Positions 34,541-42,539 of a DNA stretch of 64,000 nt are shown here, piece after piece (the stretch's first letter is position 1; every line of letters begins with the position of its first letter). Source of the DNA: Micromonospora purpureochromogenes (GTDB lineage: Bacteria > Actinomycetota > Actinomycetes > Mycobacteriales > Micromonosporaceae); NCBI RefSeq assembly GCF_900091515.1, contig NZ_LT607410.1, positions 1,922,001-1,986,000 on the forward strand, in the 5' to 3' direction. The notes under the pieces were generated by a model. The model did no database searches. It had not been told where the DNA came from and saw nothing but the letters and a program-made list of their open reading frames with translations. The translations under genes and the position numbers were made by a program.

Positions 34541-34987
34541 TTGGCTGACCGGTTCGTCTACCACTGCACGCTGCGCTGGTCCGACCTGGACGCGTACGGG
34601 CACGTCAACAACTCGCGTTTCCTCACCCTCTACGAGGAGGCGCGGGTGGCGTTGATGTTCGCGGGCGGCCGGGCGTGGGGGGTGGGCTCGTTCGCCGACG
34701 GAGTCGTCATCCGCCGGCACGAGGTCGACTACCTGCGCCCGGTCGACTACGCGCTGGGTCGGGCCACCGCGGAGGCCGCCCCGACCGTCCGGATCGAACT
34801 ATGGGTGGAGGAGATCCGGGCCTCCCGGTTCACCGTCGCCTACGAGCTGTACGACGGCGACGTGCTGGCCAGCACCGCCCGGTCGGTGCTGGTGCCGTTC
34901 GACCTGGTGGCCAAGCGGCCCCGCCGGATCACCGAGGACGAGCGGACCTTCCTGCTGGCGTACGCGCCCGCGGGCGGGGCGGCGTGA
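34541..34987 (+). CDS. Acyl-CoA thioesterase (hotdog, 4HBT type)
   Basis: A 148-residue hotdog-fold thioesterase. The catalytic-Asp motif LRWSDLDAYGHVNNSRFLTL lies near residues 10-29, followed by the YEEAR helix. Strands HEVDYLRPVDYALG and VRIELWVEEIRASRFTVAYE complete the fold. It hydrolyses a short or medium acyl-CoA; the exact substrate is unknown. The start is TTG 34541, the only one available because a stop lies two codons upstream in frame. It begins 14 bp after ettA and overlaps the next gene by 4 bp. Confidence 0.85.
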   Translation: MADRFVYHCTLRWSDLDAYGHVNNSRFLTLYEEARVALMFAGGRAWGVGSFADGVVIRRHEVDYLRPVDYALGRATAEAAPTVRIELWVEEIRASRFTVAYELYDGDVLASTARSVLVPFDLVAKRPRRITEDERTFLLAYAPAGGAA

Positions 34988-35673
34988 ATGGCGCGCCCGT
35001 CGTGACGCCGGGGCACGGGCTGGCCGGGGTTGCCGACGCGGGGGCCTTCCTGGCCCGGCTGGTCCGCCTCGACCCGGCCACCGTCGTGCGGCTCCGCCCG
35101 GTCGACGGGGCCGGGCGTACGGCGCTCTGGGCCCGGCTGCCCTGGGACGTGCTGGTGGTCCGCACGGTGGCCGGCACCGCCCCGGGTGACGTCACGGTCG
35201 CCGCCGCCGACCTGCTGGCCGAGCTGGAGTCCGCCGGCGGGGCGCTGCCGGGCCGGCGGGACGACCGGTGGCGCTGGCCACTGCCGCCCGCGGCGAGCCG
35301 CCGGGTGGAGGCGTTGCCCGCCGGCGAGCTGCGGCGGATCGCCGAGGCGGCGGCGGGCACCCTGCGGACCGCGGCTACCGAGGGCGTGGGCGGCCGGGCG
35401 GTGGGTCAGCGGGTGCTGCGCGACGCGCTGCTCGACCACGTGGCGGTGGTCATCACCCCGGACGAGCCGCCGGGCGAGCCGGTCGAGGTGACCCAGCGCC
35501 TGGTCCAGGGCGTGGTCCGGATGGGGTTCCTCGGGCCCGCCGACGCCCCGGGCGAGGTCCAGGTACGCGTTGCGGGTCGCTGGATCGGCCTGGTGGGACC
35601 GTACGGAGCGGCATGGTCGCGCAAGGTCTCGGAGTTGGCGATCCGGCCGGTGAAGGATCAACCGAACGGATGA
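34984..35673 (+). CDS. Conserved hypothetical protein
   Basis: A 229-residue soluble protein, not recognised. It is Ala/Arg-rich with DVLVVRTVAGTAPGDVTVAA in the middle. A later segment EVTQRLVQGVVRMGFLGPAD leads into a C-terminal stretch VRVAGRWIGLVGPYGAAWSR that reads like a small beta domain. Its GTG overlaps the thioesterase stop (GTGA), so it is co-translated with that gene and ettA may be the first gene of the unit. This neighbourhood is common in Micromonosporaceae-style genomes but gives no function. Confidence 0.6.
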   Translation: MNGAPVVTPGHGLAGVADAGAFLARLVRLDPATVVRLRPVDGAGRTALWARLPWDVLVVRTVAGTAPGDVTVAAADLLAELESAGGALPGRRDDRWRWPLPPAASRRVEALPAGELRRIAEAAAGTLRTAATEGVGGRAVGQRVLRDALLDHVAVVITPDEPPGEPVEVTQRLVQGVVRMGFLGPADAPGEVQVRVAGRWIGLVGPYGAAWSRKVSELAIRPVKDQPNG

Positions 35674-35804
35674 CCCGTGGTCATTCTTCTGGCCTGGGGC
35701 TGTCGTTGGGGGGGTGCTTCAACCCGGCTGTCCGGGTACCGTCCATCCTCGGATCCAACGCAACGTAGGCGTCCGGATCCGCTGGGGAGTGAGGTGCGCG
35801 AGCG

Positions 35805-36392
35805 ATGCCGTGGTGGTCATGGCGCCCTGGTCCCGCCGCTGGCGGCGGCGACCCGGAAACTCGAACCGGGATCACAGTGGACAGCACCGTCCGGGTTGGA
35901 CCACCGTCCCCCCGGCAGCCGGGGGACGACTGCAAGGCCGCCGACCGGCCGGTGATCGCGGACATGCCGGTCAGTGTGGAGCGGGTCACCCTCCGCCGGG
36001 TCTGTGCGGCCCTCGACCTGCTCGACGTGCGGTACCTGGCCGACGGCGACGGGAACCTGCTGGCCATGTGGGAGCGGCACGCGGTGCTGGTCACGCTGGA
36101 GGGCCCGGAGGACGAGATCCTGGTGATGCGGGCCCGTCCGCACGCGACGGTCCCGCCGGACTGGGCGGACCGGGCCTACCGGGTGGTCAACGAGTGGAAC
36201 CACACCCGGCGGTTCTGCAAGGCGTACATCGGCGACCCCACCGAGCGGGGCCAGCTGCCGATCTACGCCGAGCTGCAGGTGCCGCTGGGCGCGGGCACCC
36301 ACGACGCGCTCCTGGTCGAGATGCTCGACTGCGGGGCGGCCGTGGCGACCACCTTCGTGGACTGGCTGCACGACGAGGGCGCCCTGCTCTGA
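35805..36392 (+). CDS. YbjN domain-containing protein
   Basis: A 195-residue protein with a YbjN (type III secretion chaperone-like) domain from about residue 55. Landmarks are LRRVCAALDLLDVRYLADGD, GNLLAMWE, and the signature VVNEWNHTRRFCKAYIGDP near 128-146. The first 50 residues are a low-complexity tail rich in Gly/Pro/Arg. YbjN proteins are implicated in stress regulation and often come in pairs; here there is one. ATG 35805 has GAGGTG upstream. Alternative later starts would trim only the tail. Confidence 0.75.
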   Translation: MPWWSWRPGPAAGGGDPETRTGITVDSTVRVGPPSPRQPGDDCKAADRPVIADMPVSVERVTLRRVCAALDLLDVRYLADGDGNLLAMWERHAVLVTLEGPEDEILVMRARPHATVPPDWADRAYRVVNEWNHTRRFCKAYIGDPTERGQLPIYAELQVPLGAGTHDALLVEMLDCGAAVATTFVDWLHDEGALL

Positions 36393-36437
36393 GCCCGACG
36401 GGCCGGGGCCGGCGCGGGCCGGTCTCGACCGTCGGGC
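36393..36437. terminator. Probable hairpin between convergent genes
   Basis: GCCCGACGG (36393-36401) pairs with CCGTCGGGC (36429-36437), enclosing further GC-rich complementary sequence, in the 47-bp gap between the YbjN gene and glbO. Confidence 0.5.
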
Positions 36438-36439
36438 CG

Positions 36440-36868
36440 TCAGGCGTCCCCGGCCGGCTCCTCCATCACGTTGACCATGAAGTACGCGGCGCGCTCCAGG
36501 TAGTCCCAGAGCGCCTTGGCGACCTCCGGCGGCAGGTCCAGCCGGTCGACCGCCCGCCGCATGTGGTGCAGCCAGGCGTCCCGCTCGGCCACGCCGATCC
36601 GGAACGACGCGTGCCGCATCCGCAGCCGCGGGTGCCCCCGCTGGGCGGAGTAGGTGTTGGGGCCACCCCAGTACTGCATGAGGAACAGCGTCAGCCGGTC
36701 GGCGGCCGGCCCGAGGTCCTCCTCCGGGTACATCGGGCGCAGCAGCGGGTCGGTGGCGACGCCGACGTAGAACTCGTCGACCAGCTTGCGGAAGGTGGGC
36801 TCGCCGCCGACCGCTTCGAAGAGGGTCGTCGGCGCACCGGGCCGGTCGGACTCAGCTGCGGAATTCAC
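36440..36868 (-). CDS. glbO: Group II truncated hemoglobin
   Basis: A 142-residue 2/2 globin of the GlbO type. Landmarks are the N-terminal TLFEAVGGEPTFRKLVDEFY, Y-P-E-E-D-L in RPMYPEEDLGPAADRL, the YWGGPNTYSAQRGHPRLRMR segment with group II Trp/Tyr features, and the proximal-His motif RHASFRIGVAERDAW. The C-terminal helix is YLERAAYFMVN. Such globins bind O2 and NO and aid oxygen handling or detoxification. A CAGGAT hexamer six bases before the GTG suggests a leaderless mRNA. Confidence 0.9.
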   Translation of the reverse strand: MNSAAESDRPGAPTTLFEAVGGEPTFRKLVDEFYVGVATDPLLRPMYPEEDLGPAADRLTLFLMQYWGGPNTYSAQRGHPRLRMRHASFRIGVAERDAWLHHMRRAVDRLDLPPEVAKALWDYLERAAYFMVNVMEEPAGDA

Positions 36869-36874
36869 CGTTCC

Positions 36875-36880
36875 ATCCTG
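36875..36880 (-). promoter_or_regulatory. Candidate -10 box (CAGGAT), leaderless
   Basis: On the minus strand CAGGAT lies six bases before the glbO GTG at 36868. Confidence 0.35.
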
Positions 36881-36931
36881 CCAGGTGCCCCGGTGCACCG
36901 GCCGCCGCGTACCGGCCGGGCGGGCTGCCGA

Positions 36932-38320
36932 TCACGTCACAGCGTGGCTGCGCCGGCCCCCGGAGCGGCCGTCCGTCGCCCGGCCCGCGCGCGGCCGGCC
37001 ACCGGGCCCGTGCGCGCTGTCCCGGGCCGCGGCGTCGTCCCGGTTGGCCCGGTCGGCCGCCGCGACGGCCGCGTCGATGGTCTCGCCGTCGGGCCAGCGC
37101 AGCGCCGTCACCAGCATCAGCACCACGCCGGCGGTGCTCCACAGGCCGACCACCAGCGGGATGGAGAAGCGGTCGGCGAGCAGCCCGGTGACCAGCACCG
37201 AGGCGCCCTGGATCACCTGCATGCCGGTGGCCATCACGCCGAAGGCGCGGGCCCGGTAGCCGTTGGGCAGGGCGCGGACGAAGAGCCCGTTGGCGGTCGG
37301 CAGCAGACCGGCGGCGGCGAAGCCGCAGGCGGCCGCGAGCAGGGCCACCACCACCGGTGGCGGGTCGAGGAGCGTGGGCACCAGGACCAGCGGGGCGATC
37401 ACCGCGAGCGGCCGCATCAGGGCGAGCCGGCGGGCCGGCGCGACCGCCCGCCCCACCACCAGCCCGCCCAGGATGAACCCGACCGGGTTGGCGGCCATGA
37501 TGACGGCCTGCGCGACGCCGCTGTCCAGCCCGTCGCCGGAGCGCTCGCCGGCCCAGGCGGCGGCCAGCCCCTCGGGGACGATCGAGAAGAGCATGGCGCT
37601 GAAGACCAGCACGGCGATGGCCCGCAGGACCGGGGTGCCGAAGACGATCTGGAAGCCCTGCCCCGTCTCGCGCAACAGGTGGCTGCGGTGCGCGGCCGTC
37701 ATCGCCGGCTCCCGGTCGCGGACGCCGAAGCGGGTCAGCGCGGCGGACCCGGCGAAGGTGGCCGCGTTGATCAGCAGCGCGACGGTCGGGTTCACCGCGG
37801 CCAACGCGGCACCGACGAGGTATCCGACCACCTGGGCGGCCTGGGCCGAGCTGGCGTTCAGCGACAGGCCGAGGACCAGCCGGTCGCCGGTGAGGATGGC
37901 CGGCATGAGCGCGGACCGGGCGGCCTGGCTGGGCGGGTTGGCCAGCGTGGTGGCGAAGAGCAGGGCGAGGATCACCCACACCGGCACGCCCGGCACGGCG
38001 ATCAGCGCCATCAGCGCCATTCGGATCAGGTCGCAGACGACCATGACCTGCCGGTAGCGGTAGCGCTCGGCGAGCGCCGCGAGCAGCGGACCGCCGACCA
38101 GCCAGGGCAGGTAGCTGACCGCGAACGCGGCGGCGGACAGGGCGATCGACTGGCTCTGCCGGTAGACCAGCACGGTGACCGCGGCCTTGGCGACGTAGTC
38201 GCCCACCCAGGAGAACACGGTGGCCAGGAAGATCGCCCGGTATTCGGACTGGCCGAACACCTCTCGGAATGTGGCCGGCCCGTCCGGAGAGGGTCGCTCG
38301 TCGGACACCGTCGCCTCCAT
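36932..38320 (-). CDS. MFS transporter (DHA3/enterobactin-exporter-like)
   Basis: A 462-residue polytopic membrane protein with about twelve hydrophobic segments. Typical features are the N-terminal FGQSEYRAIFLATVFSWVGD, the loop-2 motif LAERYRYRQVMVVCDLIRMA, and LNASSAQAAQVVGYLVGAAL in TM5. The style resembles the DHA3 group of drug/siderophore exporters, which also contains many uncharacterised members. The last 60 residues are a charged cytoplasmic tail (DRANRDDAAARDSAHGPGGR). No regulator is adjacent and the substrate is unknown. No Shine-Dalgarno is evident for ATG 38320. Confidence 0.8.
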   Translation of the reverse strand: MEATVSDERPSPDGPATFREVFGQSEYRAIFLATVFSWVGDYVAKAAVTVLVYRQSQSIALSAAAFAVSYLPWLVGGPLLAALAERYRYRQVMVVCDLIRMALMALIAVPGVPVWVILALLFATTLANPPSQAARSALMPAILTGDRLVLGLSLNASSAQAAQVVGYLVGAALAAVNPTVALLINAATFAGSAALTRFGVRDREPAMTAAHRSHLLRETGQGFQIVFGTPVLRAIAVLVFSAMLFSIVPEGLAAAWAGERSGDGLDSGVAQAVIMAANPVGFILGGLVVGRAVAPARRLALMRPLAVIAPLVLVPTLLDPPPVVVALLAAACGFAAAGLLPTANGLFVRALPNGYRARAFGVMATGMQVIQGASVLVTGLLADRFSIPLVVGLWSTAGVVLMLVTALRWPDGETIDAAVAAADRANRDDAAARDSAHGPGGRPRAGRATDGRSGGRRSHAVT

Positions 38321-38568
38321 CGTGCCCCGCGAACGGCCACTCGTGACGGCCTGACGGGGACCCCGTCGTCAGATCTACGGATCAGCGAGGACATGCTCAC
38401 GCTCCGGCGGGAGCGCGTGCACCGGATTCTGCCCGATCGTCTGACAACTGGCTAGGGCGAACGGATTGGTCGTCGCATCTCCGACTGAACGAACGGACGA
38501 TACCCGAGGGGCCGCGCGGTCCGCGACCCCCAGATTTCGGACTCCCCGATTCGGTCCTGCCCGGCAGG

Positions 38569-39642
38569 TCAGGTGGCCCCGCCCTGACCGGTGCCCGGGG
38601 TGCCCACCGTCCCGGGCACCCCGGCCGGACCGATCCCGCCGGTCTGCGGCAGCCCCGGGTAGAGCCGCCCGGCCGCGATCTTCGCGGTGATGCCGGAGTT
38701 CTCCAGCGCCTCGGCCAGCCGGCGGCGCAGCTCCCGGCCCACCGCGAACTGCCCCTCCGCGGTCGTCTTGACCACCGTCCGGATCACCGCGCCGTCCACG
38801 GTCATCTGCTCGACGCCCAGTACCTCGGGCGGCTCGACGATCTCCGGGGCCAGCTCCGGGTCCACCGCGACCGAGGCCGCCGCCGTACGCAGCACGGCGT
38901 TCGCCTCCTCGGTGCCGGCGAAGCCGATCGGCAGGTCCACCACCACCAGGGCCCAGCCCTGGCTCTTGTTGCCCACCCGGACGATCTCGCCGTTGCGGAT
39001 GTACCAGAGCACCCCGCGACCGTCGCGGACGGTGGTCACCCGCAACCCCACCGACTCCACCACGCCGGTCGCCTCACCCAGGTCCACCGTGTCGCCGACG
39101 CCGTACTGATCCTCGATCAGCATGAACAGACCCGCGATCAGGTCCTTCACCAGGCTCTGCGCGCCGAAGCCGAGCGCGACGCCGGCGATGCCCGCGCTGG
39201 CCAGCAGCGGAGCCAGGTCGAAGCTGAACTCCTTGAGCACCATCAGCAGTGCGATGCCGAAGACGAACGCGGTGACCAGGCTGCGCAGCACCGAGCCGAT
39301 CGCCTCGGCGCGCTGGCGGCGCCGCTCGGGGATGAACTCGGTGGGATCGAGCGCGGCCGACGGGATGCGCTCGCGCAGCGGCCGGAGCATGGTCGGCACC
39401 GCGCCGTGGGTGGTGGTTCGGACCAGCCGGTTGATCGTCCGGTGCAGCGCCCAGCGGCCGGCGAACGCCAGCAGCAGGATCAGCGCGACCCGCAGCGGCT
39501 TGAGCAGGATCCAGTAGCTGCCCTCGGCGAACCAGACCGAGTCGGTCACGTCGAGGACCCCCTTGCACCAGGTGTCCTGGAGGCACGAGGGTGACGGGTC
39601 GGGCGGGGCGGCGACGGGGAAGGTCGGGCTGGTGGCACTCAC
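38569..39642 (-). CDS. Small-conductance mechanosensitive channel (MscS family)
   Basis: A 357-residue MscS-type channel. A membrane segment lies near residues 40-60 (LKPLRVALILLLAFAGRWAL), another near 115-135 (AFVFGIALLMVLKEF). The pore helix/beta-domain signature is ASAGIAGVALGFGAQSLVKD near 145-164, followed by GLFMLIEDQYGVGDTVDLG. The C-terminal cytoplasmic domain follows, ending with a Gly/Pro-rich tail (GIGPAGVPGTVGTPGTG). It releases solutes upon hypo-osmotic stress. GTG 39642 is chosen; TTG 39663 in frame is an alternative. Confidence 0.88.
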   Translation of the reverse strand: MSATSPTFPVAAPPDPSPSCLQDTWCKGVLDVTDSVWFAEGSYWILLKPLRVALILLLAFAGRWALHRTINRLVRTTTHGAVPTMLRPLRERIPSAALDPTEFIPERRRQRAEAIGSVLRSLVTAFVFGIALLMVLKEFSFDLAPLLASAGIAGVALGFGAQSLVKDLIAGLFMLIEDQYGVGDTVDLGEATGVVESVGLRVTTVRDGRGVLWYIRNGEIVRVGNKSQGWALVVVDLPIGFAGTEEANAVLRTAAASVAVDPELAPEIVEPPEVLGVEQMTVDGAVIRTVVKTTAEGQFAVGRELRRRLAEALENSGITAKIAAGRLYPGLPQTGGIGPAGVPGTVGTPGTGQGGAT

Positions 39643-39839
39643 CCTGTCTTCGTACCGCAACACCGTCGACGGCCCACCGGCGGCCCACCGTCGGGCGACC
39701 TCTGCCGCCCGACGGCGGCCCGCGAACCGGACATCTTCCCGCGCGCCGAGAAAGCTTCACGAGGGAGCCCGGATTAGTACGTGCAATCCCGGGTCTTATC
39801 AGGGACGATTGGCGCAACGGACGTCGGTGATCCCGCCGG

Positions 39840-39879
39840 CGTCGGTCGTGGTTCCCCGCTGCGCGGGGCGCGGCCGACG
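39840..39879 (+). promoter_or_regulatory. Nested hairpin upstream of HNH gene
   Basis: An inner perfect CCCCGC-tgc-GCGGGG stem is enclosed by CGTCGGTCG/CGGCCGACG (8 of 9 pairs). It would form in the 5' leader of the HNH gene that starts at 39919. A regulatory role is only a possibility. Confidence 0.3.
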
Positions 39880-39918
39880 TGGCCAGCGGTGGGCAGCTGG
39901 ACCGGGAGGGTGAGCACG

Positions 39919-40452
39919 ATGCCTGACATACGACCCACGGTGGGCTCCGGCGCGCTGGTTCTCAACGCCACCTACGAGCCGCTGTGTGTCGTGTCGGTGC
40001 GTCGCGCCGCCATCCTCGTGCTCTCCGCCAAGGCGGTCTGCGTCGCCGACGGCGACGGCATCCTGCACAGCGCCCGCGACGCCCTCCCGGTGCCCTCCGT
40101 GGTCCGGCTGACCCGCTTCGTCCGGGTGCCGTACCGCACTCACATCGGGCTGTCCCGGCGGGCGATCTTCGCCCGGGACGGCTGGCGCTGCGCCTACTGC
40201 CGGGGGCCCGCGGAGACCATCGACCACGTCTTCCCGCGCAGCCGGGGTGGCCGGCACGCCTGGGAGAACGTGGTCGCCGCGTGTGCCCGGTGCAACCACA
40301 CCAAGGGCGACAAGACCCCGGCCGAGCTGGGCTGGCGGCTGCACTGCCTGCCCGCCGCCCCCAAGGGCACCGCCTGGCGGGTGCTGGGTCACCGCGCGCC
40401 CGACCCGCGCTGGGCGGACTGGCTCGACCTGCGCGAGTCCGAGGCCGCCTGA
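39919..40452 (+). CDS. HNH endonuclease
   Basis: A 177-residue HNH nuclease of the widely conserved actinobacterial single-copy type. The N-terminal half is LVLNATYEPLCVVSVRRAAI. The nuclease core has the zinc Cys pair CAYC, then ETIDHVFPRSRGG with the DH general-base His, then ENVVAACARCNHTKGDKTP with the second CxxC and N/H. All catalytic and zinc residues are present. The physiological target is unknown. ATG 39919 has GGGAGG nine bases upstream; GTG 39910 abuts that site and is less likely. Confidence 0.88.
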   Translation: MPDIRPTVGSGALVLNATYEPLCVVSVRRAAILVLSAKAVCVADGDGILHSARDALPVPSVVRLTRFVRVPYRTHIGLSRRAIFARDGWRCAYCRGPAETIDHVFPRSRGGRHAWENVVAACARCNHTKGDKTPAELGWRLHCLPAAPKGTAWRVLGHRAPDPRWADWLDLRESEAA

Positions 40453-40474
40453 GCGGGGCGCCGGCGCCGCCGGG

Positions 40475-41293
40475 TCACCGGTCGCGCGCCTTCACCAGCG
40501 AGGCGTACACCACCACGTTGTCGGCGTAGCCGGTCTCGCCGCCCACCCACCGGCCGCCGCACGTGATCAGTCGCAGGTTCGGGCGGCTGAAGTCGCCGAA
40601 CACCTCGTCCACCGGCAGGTCCTCCTTGCCGTAGCGCTGCACCTGGTTCACCTCGAAGACCGCCACCTTCCGGTCCTCGCGGGTCACCTCGACCGTGTCG
40701 CCGTCGCGCAGGTCCCGCAGCCCGTGGAAGACCGCCGGGCCGGTGGTGGTGTCGACGTGCCCGACGATCACCGCCGGGCCGTACTGGCCGGGGGTGGGGC
40801 CCTGGTCGTACCAGCCGGCCTCCTGGGCGCGGGCGGCGTCGGGCACCCCGATGCTGCCGTCCGGGGCGATCCCGACGTGGTGCACCGGGGCCTGCACGTC
40901 GATCCGGGAGATCGAGATCAGGGTGGGTGGGCTGCCCGGCAGCACCGGGAACTTCTTCGGCGGCGGGCGCAGCCCGGCGATGAACCGGTCCGGCAGGACG
41001 CTGAGGCCGGTCACCTGCTCGATGCCGAGCATCGCGACGATCAGCGCCATCAGGGTGGCGATCACCATGAACGCGGCGCCCGGTCCCCGGCTCCGGTAGC
41101 CGCCGTAGCGGGCCGGCCGCGCCGCCGGCCGTACCGGGCGGGCGTGGGCGACCGGGTCGGTCGTGGTCACGCTGGCGGTGAAGGCCTGGCCGGCCACCCG
41201 GCGGAAGCGGCCGGCCGCACGGGCCGCCAGCCGGGCCGCGGCGCGGACCCGGTCCCGACCCGACCGCGGGGTGCGTCTGCGTGTGCGGGTCAT
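40475..41293 (-). CDS. Class F sortase
   Basis: A 272-residue membrane-anchored transpeptidase. A basic N-terminus is followed by a membrane segment near residues 76-94 (MVIATLMALIVAMLGIEQV). The sortase domain covers about 115-270. The catalytic His is in VGHVDTTTGPAVFHGL near 178, and the Cys in LITCGGRWVGG near 244. Class F sortases of actinobacteria lack known housekeeping substrates. The small secreted protein at 41306-41830 lies 12 bp upstream in the same direction and is the likely partner or substrate. Confidence 0.88.
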   Translation of the reverse strand: MTRTRRRTPRSGRDRVRAAARLAARAAGRFRRVAGQAFTASVTTTDPVAHARPVRPAARPARYGGYRSRGPGAAFMVIATLMALIVAMLGIEQVTGLSVLPDRFIAGLRPPPKKFPVLPGSPPTLISISRIDVQAPVHHVGIAPDGSIGVPDAARAQEAGWYDQGPTPGQYGPAVIVGHVDTTTGPAVFHGLRDLRDGDTVEVTREDRKVAVFEVNQVQRYGKEDLPVDEVFGDFSRPNLRLITCGGRWVGGETGYADNVVVYASLVKARDR

Positions 41294-41305
41294 GGCGACG
41301 TGGGG

Positions 41306-41830
41306 TCAGGAGCTCGTCCCGGCCCGTCGGCGGCCCCCGCTGAACATCCCGAGCCCCGCCACCACGGTCACCACGGCCAGGCCGCCGACCAGGAGCAGCG
41401 AACCCGCGCCCCGGCCGCCGGCGGTGCCGCCGCCCCCGGTCGCCGGGCCCTTGCTCGGCTGGGCCATGTTCAGCACGGTCAGCATGGTCGACGCGGTGTT
41501 GCCGTTGGCGCACCGCAGGTCGACCGGGTAGTCGCCCGGTTGCTTGTTGCCCGGGATGGTCACCGCCCCGGTCAGGAAGCCGTTGTCCGGCCGCAGCACC
41601 ACCCGGCCGAAGGCGTCCGACTGCACGGTGGCCTGCTGGTTGTTGGCGTTGTCGCAACTGGCCCGGATGTTGACCCGGGTGCCGGCCTGCGCGGTGTTCG
41701 GCGTGACCTCGACGAAGGTGTTCTCCCCGGCCCGGGCCGGTGTGGCCGTTGCCAGGACGAACGTCGCGACCAGGGCGAACATCGCCAGGACGGCGGAAAA
41801 GGCACGATGGTACGCGCTGAGCCCCCGCAT
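41306..41830 (-). CDS. Secreted surface protein with C-terminal membrane anchor
   Basis: A 174-residue exported protein. A signal peptide spans residues 1-34 (AFSAVLAMFALVATFVLATA, cleavage after ARA). A beta-rich domain follows: NTFVEVTPNTAQAGTRVNIR, ASCDNANNQQATV and DYPVDLRCANGN, with two Cys likely forming a disulfide. After a Gly-rich linker comes a C-terminal membrane helix (SLLLVGGLAVVTVVAGLGMF) and a basic tail. No LPxTG-like motif is seen before the helix, so covalent sorting is not proven. It is encoded directly upstream of the class F sortase. ATG 41830 has GGGGAG seven bases upstream. Confidence 0.75.
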   Translation of the reverse strand: MRGLSAYHRAFSAVLAMFALVATFVLATATPARAGENTFVEVTPNTAQAGTRVNIRASCDNANNQQATVQSDAFGRVVLRPDNGFLTGAVTIPGNKQPGDYPVDLRCANGNTASTMLTVLNMAQPSKGPATGGGGTAGGRGAGSLLLVGGLAVVTVVAGLGMFSGGRRRAGTSS

Positions 41831-41919
41831 GATTCTCCCCTCCCGGCCAGGTGCGCCGGAATCCTGCGACGGGTGTTCGGGCCTGCATTCCCGCTCGCCG
41901 TGGGGCAAACCCGCACGGG

Positions 41920-42393
41920 TCAGCGACGGCGGGTGCCCGGCGCCCCGGCCGGCGGGGTCGGCAGCGGGGCGACCGGGTGCCAGTCCAGCGGGGTGGAGAG
42001 CACCATCGTGCTGGACGGCTGGCCGTACGGGGCGAGCCGGTCGATGACCGCCTCGAACTCGGTGATCGAGCCGGCGGCGACCTTGAGCATGCTGCACGCG
42101 TCCCCGGTGATCCGGTGGATCTCCCGGATCTCCGGCCAGCCGGCGACGTCCGGGTCGTGCAGGATGCAGCGCGAGCCGTAACAGGACATCCGGATCATCG
42201 CGACCACGCCGCGACCGGCCCGGGTCAGGTCCACGTGGGCGTGGTAGCCGGTGATCACGCCGGACTCCTCCAGCCGGCGGACCCGCTCGGCCACCGCCGG
42301 CGGCGACAGGTGCACCCGCCGGGACAGCTCGCTGTACGACAGCCGCGCGTCGGTCTGCAGCTCACGCAGCAGGGCCCAGTCCATCTCGTCCAC
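41920..42393 (-). CDS. Lrp/AsnC family transcriptional regulator
   Basis: A 157-residue Lrp-type regulator. The HTH covers residues 1-50: WALLRELQTDARLSYSELSR then RVHLSPPAVAERVRRLEESG. The RAM ligand-binding domain covers about 60-140 (VDLTRAGRGVVAMIRM; HRITGDACSMLKVAAGS). It is divergent from the tryptophan-degradation operon and is the obvious candidate regulator, probably responding to tryptophan or a kynurenine intermediate. The GTG start follows TAAGGT by six bases, and this -10 lies inside an inverted GACCT/AGGTC element, which fits autoregulation. Confidence 0.88.
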   Translation of the reverse strand: MDEMDWALLRELQTDARLSYSELSRRVHLSPPAVAERVRRLEESGVITGYHAHVDLTRAGRGVVAMIRMSCYGSRCILHDPDVAGWPEIREIHRITGDACSMLKVAAGSITEFEAVIDRLAPYGQPSSTMVLSTPLDWHPVAPLPTPPAGAPGTRRR

Positions 42394-42398
42394 GCGTG

Positions 42399-42441
42399 GA
42401 CCTTACCTTCCGCAGGTCGAACGGCAGAAGAGCCTTCCGCA
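42399..42441. promoter_or_regulatory. Candidate Lrp operator between regulator and kynA
   Basis: GACCT (42399-42403) and AGGTC (42414-42418) form an inverted pair over the regulator's own -10 (TAAGGT, minus strand, 42405-42400). CCTTCCGCA is directly repeated at 42406-42414 and 42433-42441. The position suits shared control of the regulator and the kyn operon. Confidence 0.4.
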
Positions 42442-42539
42442 CCAAAGGTCAAACCCTGGATCGCCGTCGAATCGGCATTCCGTACGCCCTTGTGACCAGG
42501 GCATCATGTCGTCACCCGGCTCACGGAGGAGACGACAAG

